64,000 bases of DNA from Xanthostigma xanthostigma (taxonomy: Eukaryota; Arthropoda; Insecta; Raphidioptera; Raphidiidae): positions 41,938,401 through 42,002,400 of the forward strand of contig OY754465.1 in NCBI GenBank assembly GCA_963575645.1, read 5' to 3'. The notes beneath the pieces are model-generated. The model searched no databases. It saw nothing but the letters and a program-made list of their open reading frames with translations, and was not told the DNA's origin. A program made the position numbers and the translations under genes. This document shows positions 56,097 through 64,000 of the stretch, in pieces (the stretch's first letter is position 1; each line of letters begins with the position of its first letter).

Positions 56097-56349
56097 TCTA
56101 TACTAATGTATTAAGCTGAAGAGTTTGTTTGTTCGTTTGGTTGAACGCGCTTATCTCAGGAACTACTGGTTCGAATTTTTTTTTGTTGGATAGTCCATTT
56201 ATTGAGGTAGGCTAAAGGCTATATAATATCACGCCACGACCAATAGAAGCGGAGCATTAATGAAAAATGTCCTCTTCCCCATTCGTTCTTTTGCACCCGG
56301 GTGAAACCGGGCGGGACGCTATAAATAATAAATGTTTGTTATTCTTTAA
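56097..56349 (+). mobile_element. Helitron 5' fragment
   Basis: Starts A|TC with 'tctatactaatgtattaagc' and 'gaagagtttgtttgttcg', a widespread insect Helitron 5' end, and goes on to 'atcacgccacgaccaatag'. It is cut at 56349 by a second Helitron. Confidence 0.75.
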
Positions 56350-57053
56350 TCTAAATATATAAAAGGAAACCGTTACTGAATGGCTGACAACGCACAACTC
56401 AAACCAATGGACGGATTGGTCTGAAATTTGGCACATAGACAATTATTATGACGTAGGTATCCACTAAGAACGGATTTTTGAAAATTCAACCTCTAAAAGA
56501 GTGTAATGTGGGTTTAAAATTTGCAGGGAGAATCAACGCACAACTCAAATCACTGGACGGATTGGGCTGAAAGGCACACAGATAGTTAATATGACGTAGG
56601 CATCCGTTAAGAACAGATTTTTGAAAATTAAACCCCTTAAAGGGTGTAACGGGAGTTCAAAATTTACATACAGAACCAACGCACAGCTCAAACCACTGGA
56701 CAAACAGGGTTGAAATTTGGCACACATATAGTTATTACGTAGGCATCCGCTAAGAACAGATTTTTGAAAATTCAACCACTACAAGAGTGTAACTGGGGTT
56801 CAAAATTTGCATTGATAAATCATAGAAGATAAATATATCAATTCGAAAATGCGCAGGATTACTCCTGTAAACAAATAAATAAACACGTGTTATATGCTTT
56901 TTCGAAAACAATCACTTCAGAGGGTGAAAAGAGGTAAATAGTTTAAAAATCAACATGCGTGTCACTGTCAAGAAAGGAGTGACTATATGCCAAATAATGG
57001 GAAAGCATCCGTGTTTCGTCTCAATCGTGTGCGAAGCCGCGGATAACGTCTAG
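56350..57053 (+). mobile_element. Second Helitron, nested, with triplicated interior
   Basis: Starts A|TC at 56350 ('tctaaatatataaaaggaa') and ends CTAG|T at 57050-57053 ('gaagccgcggataacgt' before the CTAG). No Rep or helicase frame, so non-autonomous. Three tandem units fill most of it. Confidence 0.8.
56388..56818 (+). repeat. Three tandem units of about 145 bp inside the Helitron
   Basis: Units at 56388-56533, 56534-56676 and 56677-56818 each carry 'caacgcacarctcaaa', 'gaaatttggcac', 'acgtaggcatccg' and 'gatttttgaaaatt'. Short minus-strand ORFs here are artefacts of the repeat. Confidence 0.85.
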
Positions 57054-59463
57054 TATTTCTATATTTTGATGTAAATGCATCGGGCCCACAGAAAGTGATT
57101 TGTTCGGTTCAGTTCAGTTCAGCATTCTTTGGTTCGATTCGGTTCAGTTTTCAAAACCTATATAATATGATTTCAAATTCCAATCTGGTATGAGAATCTT
57201 CTACAGTAGATGTTATCATTTGCGTATTCAAAGAAATTCAATGATGACTTATATTATTGCTTTTTTTTATACCAAAATCTTTAGGTGTGGTTCCCAATCA
57301 ATATTTTCAGGTAGGCAACTCGGCCTTTTATCTTCAAAAAGTTTGGGCACTCCTGGTGCCGGCCATTCCTATTCCATAACAAAAGCTCTGTAATAAAACG
57401 CACATTCGTCAATAAGTTTCATAGTTTCAATATGCAGATGATTGATTTATGTCTTATTTTTTGTCAAGGTCATATCATAGTTACGTATCCACTAGGTTTG
57501 TTCCTAGTGACAGTTCTGTTATCGTTTTCTGGCTGCTTGGAACAAACCTATTAATTTATTAAGCAAATTGCTAGTATTCTTTCTTTGCAGATGTTTCGTT
57601 TAGGTACATAGGGTGATCCGAAGGAAATCTGCTAAACTTCAGAAGCGTGTTCCTTAAAGTAACTCTAAGAAAAAAAATATTGCGAATTTATTAAGTAAGT
57701 ATTTTTTTTTATTTATAAAACCCTAGCTGGGACCTGTTTTCGCTCAGTACATACTCAGTCTAATTAATTTCCATATATGTACTCACATATTATATCAATG
57801 TAATATATTATTATTTGATATTAACTGAATCCTTCGTTTTGCTTACTTTCATTCCCACTCAAGCTAACTGGATTCATGCACTTAAATCAATACATCTTAG
57901 TTTACTGCAACGGTTTTTTTTCCTTCTTGCGCTAATGTAGAATATATGTAATAATAAAAATATTATATAAAATAGAACCATCTTCAAAAAATCTGCTAAG
58001 AAGAGAAAAGAAACTAAATTTTATTCCTCTTTTTTGTGGTTTTGCGGTTCTGTTTTTATATTTAAAAAAATGTTTGCACGGTCCCCTATAAAACAACTGC
58101 TTTTCATGTCTATATAGTGTATAGTGTTTGTAAAATTTTCATTTTTCACACTAGTGCGTAAAGTAAAACAAAAGTAATGCGATTTTTCAATCCAATAGTT
58201 AGATCTTTGTCAGTTGCTATTTAAATATGATTGACAGAGGCGTTGAACAGTACACATAAATATCAATATGACCGAACGAGAACTGTTAAAACTATTAAAA
58301 ATTTACTTATTATGATGAAAAAGTCAGCAATTTTGTAGGAAGTCTCGTCTAACAGAATGTCACAGCTCATAACACAATAACTGCATTTGCGTTCAGAATC
58401 TATCATTTTCGCCTATGTCGAAAATATTGCATAGAATAGAATAAAATGAAATATAAACTTTAGTCAATAATATGTCACAATGACAAAGAATCAAATAATC
58501 AGTAGCTTTTGATACTTACGATTTCAGCGGATAAGCTGTCAAATAACTCGACAGTAAAGTAACGGAGTCCTCAGTGTATAATGTGAGATGATGATCCGGT
58601 ATAGTGTAAAAATAACGCTTATTTCTAAATTCTAAACAGAAAACAGCATGAAGGTATATTGCATATATTGTCATAATTCTGTGCTTAATAAATACTGGCT
58701 TACAGGAATCAGTAGGCAGGGATTTCAAATATATTCTTAAAAACCCGTGTTACTAATTACCCGTTACAACTGGCGTCTAGCTCTCTTACCTATTAAAATC
58801 CACAAAAAAAGTTATCAATATCATATGGTTTCTAAAATTATATTAAACATTGAATTTTGTAGACAACAAATATATAATATTATAGGTAACTTCATTCAAG
58901 TGCAAAAATACACATAAGGATAAAGATAAGTCCAAGCACAGGAAAAAGCCGGGGCCTTAAAAACCCTTTTATGTAAAATACGCGTGCAATGTTATAGAAG
59001 AAAAGAAGTTTTTTATATATAGAATATATATTCATATTGTATCAAACACATCAAAATATCTAAAAGGAAAGACGGTTTTCAGTTTGTATTTTCAACGTGG
59101 TATTTCAGCCTGCAATCCACTTCAAGTGAATGTGTGCTGTACATTGTACAGTGTAATCAGATATTATGTATCTCGTTTGTGAATTAATATATTCATGGTT
59201 AATAATTAATATATTAATTAGTGTTATGTTAAAACGAGCGACCAGCGAAATTAAATCCATATGAGCAAAAGAGACAACAAAGTAGGCTATGGCTTCGTGA
59301 ATTCAGAATTTCCAGGATTCTTATTATAAAGTGCAAATCAGCTATTTTATAATAATAATAATAATAATATTTTATTTCCAAACGATCTACAAGATGCTTG
59401 GATTGTCATACAAAAATCGGTTTTAGAAATGTACATGCAAGAAATGTACAATTAAGTACTAAC
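57054..59463. other. Long stretch without recognisable gene
   Basis: 57110-57150 has 'ggttcagttcagttcag' type short repeats; 57495-57550 has a weak inverted repeat ending in 'ttggaacaaacc'. ORFs at 57190-57393 and 58516-58728 show no motif. Confidence 0.4.
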
Positions 59464-59660
59464 AAGTAAAAAAAAACTTTTTTTCAAAAAAATTGAACCT
59501 CATTCGAAAAAGGTCACTAAAAAGCGTAAGATAACAATTTAATAGAAGTATAAAAAACGTTATGGTAATTAAATTGGTGCCGATCTCAAAACGTTGCTAT
59601 TTAACGTTTTTCAGTCGCCTTTTTTGAATGAAGGTTTTAAACAATGTTTTTAATGAAAAA
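59464..59660. repeat. Imperfect inverted repeat, relative of 22021-22213
   Basis: 'aaattgaacctcattcgaaa' on the left pairs with 'ttttttgaatgaaggtttt' on the right. Word content resembles the unit at 22021. Confidence 0.5.
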
Positions 59661-59833
59661 TATCAAATATTATTTAGTTTTTAATGCAAGTTGAGTTGGG
59701 AGTAATATAGATATACTAGAGAGGGGGTTGGAAAGGAAGTAGAAAATAACAAAAAGTAATGAGATTGAACATCCCCTAATTGTCTGCAAATGTTTTATAG
59801 TAAGGTCTAAAAAAATTACTGAAACAGTTGATC

Positions 59834-59949
59834 AATAAAAAAGTTGAAAACTATTAAATAGTTTACAACTTTTTTATTATTATTTATTATATAATAATAT
59901 ATCGGTATGAAGAAAACCAAATTTTGGTTTTCTTCATACCGACATATAT
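59834..59949. repeat. Two adjacent short hairpins
   Basis: Hairpin one: 59834-59855 with 59857-59878 ('aataaaaaagttgaaaac'). Hairpin two: 59898-59949 ('atcggtatgaagaaaacca' with 'tggttttcttcataccga'). Only about 20 AT bases separate them. Confidence 0.75.
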
Positions 59950-60553
59950 CATTGAAACTCCATTAGAGAAATAACTATAAGTTTTAACAAAAATGTAACA
60001 TATATTTTAAAACTGTAATAGTTTAATTAAATTTTTAACAAAATATTTACATTAATTGAGAGAATAAACAAGGCAGAAAGACAAAATCAAAAATAAACAC
60101 ACAGCTATAGATGTAGAAACCATTCTCATTATTCTGAGTGGAATTGTTGAGTGCAGACATGATGACACTTATCATTCGGTCGACTTCTTTGTCTGAACTG
60201 TATAATATTTTCCTTTAATTAACACCAAGAAATGTTAAAATTTCCATTTCCAAATATTTTACATTATTTGATGTGAAATTGAATTTGCATGTTGATGCCG
60301 TTCCATCGATACGAATGTTTATTTCTAACAAAAATTACACATTTTTAGGTACCGAATTGTCTTCTTTGGATATTTCATACTTGAATTTCGAGCCGAGTTG
60401 TACGTGGAAAAATTCCACGTTACGAAAATATTTGCAATATTTTTCGTTCCTTACATTTATCGACTCGACAATAAAAATCGAGTATGTATACCTATTACTG
60501 AAATAGGAAAATATGCCCTTTACTTAGAAACTTAATTAAGCGAATTGTGTTTA
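59950..60553. other. Stretch without recognisable gene
   Basis: A 77-codon ORF (60273-60506) has no motif. Nothing supported. Confidence 0.4.
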
Positions 60554-61728
60554 TAGACCAGTACAGTTAGCCCAAAATCAAGTGAAAAAGGGACAATACA
60601 ACAGAAAACGAATGATGTGGAAGGGAAGAAACTGCCGTCAGAAATACAGAAACCAAAAATTCAAATGCATAAAAGGCCGGAGGGCTGTGGGGGGCGCGTT
60701 TTAGAGGTCAAACGCGGTTTTTTGTTATTTCCGGCGAAAGTTGACCTCCAATCGAAAAATGATGGCAATGTTGTAGGTATTAAAAGGATCTACAACTTTT
60801 AAGAATATAATTTTCTCAAATAACCTTAAAGATTCAGAGAAATATAAAAAAACGTGTTTTTTGTTTTTAATTTTTTTCTCCTGCAAAAATGATTTTTTTT
60901 TCATGAAATTTTAAGGAGACTGACCTTTCTATGTCCTAAATAAGCTGTAATTTTTTCGAATAAAAAAATTAATTTGCCAATGTAATATTAACAAAAAAGC
61001 GAAAAATTAACCCTAACTTCAACCTGAAAAAGTAATGTAAAAATTTCAGATATTCAAAAATCGTAGTAGGTATGGGGTTTTCTGTACATTTTCATATTTG
61101 GCAATTATATATGAAAATGTACAGTTAAAATCATTCATAAAAGTGGAATTCAATGTTACATTAACAAATGTAAGACACCATCTGAAAGTAGACATTTTAA
61201 CGAAGAGAACCCCATACTACAATTTTTGAAAATCTGACATTTTTACATTACTTTTTTAGATTGAAGTTAGGGGTAATATTTCGGATTTTTGTTAATATTA
61301 CATTGGCAAATTAATTTTTTTATTCGAAAAAAATACAGCTTATTTAGGACATAGAAAGGTAAGTCTCCTGAAAATTTCATGAAATAAAAATCATTTTTGC
61401 TGGAGAAAAAAATTAAAAACGAAAAACACGGTTTTTTCGACATTTCTCTGAATCTTTAAGGTTATTTGAGAAAATTATATTCATAAAAGTTGTAGATCCT
61501 TTTAATACCTACAACATTGCCATACAACATTTTTCGATTGGAGGTCAACTTTCGCCGGAAATAACGAAAAACCGCGTTTGATCCCTAAAACGCGCCCCCC
61601 ACAGCCCTCCGGCCTTTTACGATTTGAATTTGTGGTTTCTGTATTTCAGACGGCAGTTTCTTCCCTTCCTCATCATTTGTTTTCTGTTATTAATTTTGTC
61701 CTTGTCAAATGCTAACTTCACTGGTCTA
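60554..61728. mobile_element. 1.18-kb fold-back element with arms over 500 bases
   Basis: The sequence from 60554 is repeated inverted to 61728: 'tagaccagt' with 'actggtcta', 'ggccggagggctgtgggggg' with 'cccccacagccctccggcc', 'gaaagttgacctccaatcg' with its inverse, and so on to the centre. An extra perfect-ended hairpin (61082-61124, 'tgtacattttcatat') sits off-centre in the left arm. Arms pair with scattered differences. No coding function. Confidence 0.85.
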
Positions 61729-63138
61729 TTAAGCCTTTTTTAGAATGTAAGATTTTTTCCTTGGATTGCTCGGTTCAAAATAGTTAGTTATTTCGGCTCA
61801 TTTTTTGGCCTTATTCGAGTAACTAACGATTGACGAACTTTGGTGACTCGGTTCATTGAAACTAATGGAATCTCTGTTACATGTATATTGTTAAATTTCT
61901 ATCTCACTTTAACACTTGTGTAACGTTAGATTTGTTAATAAGTGAGAAAAAATTAACAGCACTGTAAATTTTTGCATTGACCGTACGGAATAGCACCATA
62001 CAAATTTTAAGAGGTTTTTACGAGTATTTTTTCTACTTAGTTCTATATTCCTTTTAGTTTACTTTTACTGGTGGACTGGTATTAAATTTTTCTGCTTCTA
62101 CACATTTTATATTTTGCTAAATTTTACCGCCAATTTTTAATTCTTTGTCATTTTAATTAAATATTAGAATTATTTAAATAACGAAAAGTCTCTTAGGGAG
62201 AGAATATTTTGAAAATATTCAATGGTCAGTATAATGATATAGGAAGTGTTTTAAAGACACCACAGCTGTTATGCCTTTAACATCTGTTTCTAACGAGCCT
62301 TTATGAGCAATTTTTATTATTTACTTGTCATACATTATCATTATAAATTTTTAATGATGCATTTAAGTAATTATTTTTACATTCAAGAACTTATTATTTT
62401 TGGAACGGCGATGGTCTGAGATTTTTTTGCTTTCGTAAATCCTTAAGAGTGATTTTAATTTTACAATAGTCAGTAGCAGCGAAAACTCAATATTTAAAGA
62501 GAACTCACTGACTGTTTCATCAACGTACAGCCGAATCCGCTGAATTTAGGAACAGGAAATTGGAAGGGAGTTGTTCCCATTTGTTCCCATTAAGAACAGC
62601 TTTTTAGAAATGTAATCCCTAAAGGAATGAAAAGGAAGATTAAAAATGATTTAGTAAAAAAACTGCAGTAAAGAAAATTATTACGATGAATTCCAAAATA
62701 ATAATTGCGTATAGTATGTAAGTATATATAAATGTTATTCCGTAAAATCTCAAGTAAACCACAATATTATGGTACTGTGTGTTTTGTTTAGACGATCGTT
62801 AACGTTTTTTTGGGTTCCGCAGCCCAATGGCAAAAACGGAACTCTTATAATTTCGCCATGTCCGTCCGTATAACGCACCTTTATAGTTACGGTATTTTTC
62901 CATCGATTCGGATGAAATTTTACACCCAGCTAGTTCATGCGAACCGCCTATAATTGTGTAAAAAATAATTTAGGGATAGCTTTCCACACATTCACTCTTA
63001 AGACATTTTTTTTAAATTAACGTTATATTAAATTTAAGGGGTCGGAGTTCATAAAATCTACAGTACATATTAGTATAGGTTCCGCTGTCTTTGGAAAGGG
63101 TTCCCTGCTAAAGTTTGTTAAGTGATTTTTAATTTTTT
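61729..63138. other. Stretch without recognisable gene
   Basis: 62520-62640 recalls decayed Helitron words ('caacgtacagccgaatccgc'); 62810-62960 is a minus-strand piece of the 'ggttccg...aacggaact' insect repeat. Otherwise nothing. Confidence 0.4.
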
Positions 63139-63685
63139 GACGTGATAACGTCTTATAAATTGATGAATCACCAATCTTATAAATTGATAAAACACCGGCT
63201 GCATGCACGAAAAAGTGTAACGTTCCTAACGTAACGTTCCTAACGTTCGTAACGTTCGTAACGCGTAACGTTCCGCCTGACCCTGTGCGTGCTTTTTGCT
63301 AATTTCTCGCCCAATTTAAATCAGATCGGTTTGAAACCAGTCTTAAACGAAAGAGGAGAACATTTTACATAGATTTCGTATAACAGAATTTGCCTAAACA
63401 GTTTTTTTATACAAATTTATATAGAAAAATAGCTGTATAAATGCAATGTTGTCTAATGCATGGCGCGACGCGGTCGGTCGTCTTTGTTTGCCGTACATGG
63501 AAATTAGAAGGTAACGTATGTCTTGTCTTAACATGAAAACGGCTGCATTACTAATGTTTAATTCAATTTTTTGACATTAGTATTTTGTGAAATGCAACGC
63601 CTTCTAAGTTAAGTATTGGAATAACTAATTATTATTAGAACATAATACTTTGACAGTTGCAAACGTCACTTTTGACATTTCTTAT
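63139..63685 (-). mobile_element. Family T end (copy E) with the alternative core
   Basis: 'gacgtgataacgtc' and the minisatellite (63216-63272) match copies C and D. The 400 bases that follow match the core of copy D (10980-11631) closely. The opposite T end is absent: the sequence runs into family M instead. Confidence 0.7.
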
Positions 63686-64000
63686 CATTCCGACACCAAG
63701 GATAAGCGGATTGAAACCAAATTTTGGGAGGATGTTTGATATGCAAATATGAAGTGGCCTATTGTTTTTGGGGAACATCGGCGCATGCGTAAAAGAATAT
63801 ATCTCTTTTAATGATGTTTTATATAATAATAATATAGTTTTTAAATCGGTTTTTACTCTATCTATTTTTCCTAGAAATTTTTGTAAATTTTTTGGGGAAA
63901 ATCGGCGCATGCGCAAAAGAGATAAATGCCATAGTTGTTTTTTATATAATAATAGTGTACTTTTTATAGTGTTTTATTATTCTACTTTACAAGAAAGTTT
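63686..64000 (+). mobile_element. Family M element copy 10, deleted and internally duplicated
   Basis: Starts 'cattccgacaccaag' then jumps to 'gataagcggattgaaacc', skipping about 150 bases. The block 'ttggggaaaatcggcgcatgc' occurs twice (63768 and 63893). It continues past the window edge. The 93-codon minus-strand ORF is incidental. Confidence 0.7.

Overview
The window reads as AT-rich nuclear DNA of an insect. The evidence is the repeat content: two RNase H-bearing LINE 3' ends, Helitrons with A|TC...CTAG|T borders, hAT, pogo-like and Ginger-like elements, a decayed Penelope-like element, tRNA-derived SINE pieces, very many fold-back elements, and the short 'tacggaaccct' and 'gaaatttggcac' type repeats common in Lepidoptera and Hemiptera. 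I cannot decide the order (Lepidoptera or Hemiptera are the best guesses). There is no sign of bacterial organisation: no operons, ribosome binding sites or long ORFs.

No complete host gene is visible. The best host-gene signals are a short GC-richer coding stretch with a stop codon and a downstream AATAAA on the minus strand (36083-36148, possible last exon) and a splice-bounded block at 41565-41705 (possible 5' exon). Everything else that can be identified is transposon-derived, and most open reading frames of 60-120 codons are chance frames inside repeats.

Layout. 1-2140: a truncated terminal-repeat element (here called family T) split by a LINE, joined to Helitron pieces and a perfect hairpin. 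3210-11775: several copies of a second family (family M), two of them carrying T insertions, plus a pogo-like element, an AAGGCC-ended MITE and a fold-back element. 11800-14230: a short hairpin element, an unusual block of facing TTTCAGTC clusters, and a hAT element with its target duplication. 14234-33800: sparser, with further M copies, MITEs, a SINE, hairpins and a 757-bp fold-back. 34400-37150: compound fold-back, a Helitron with helicase remnant, the candidate exon, and an 888-bp MITE. 38300-45250: microsatellite, several large fold-backs (one nearly 1.2 kb), hAT elements. 46390-51060: second LINE, a fold-back, a Ginger-like element with TATC duplications, and a Penelope-like remnant. 51180-64000: further MITEs, nested Helitrons with a triplicated internal unit, a second 1.2-kb fold-back, and a final T/M composite.

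No cooperating gene system is present. What stands out is transposon biology: repeated nesting of T into M, replacement of the core between T copies with fixed ends, a large load of long inverted repeats that could form double-stranded RNA if transcribed, and a small Ginger-like element that keeps the start of its transposase between 200-bp terminal repeats built around ACTAGT palindromes. All calls are by reading; no database search was run.
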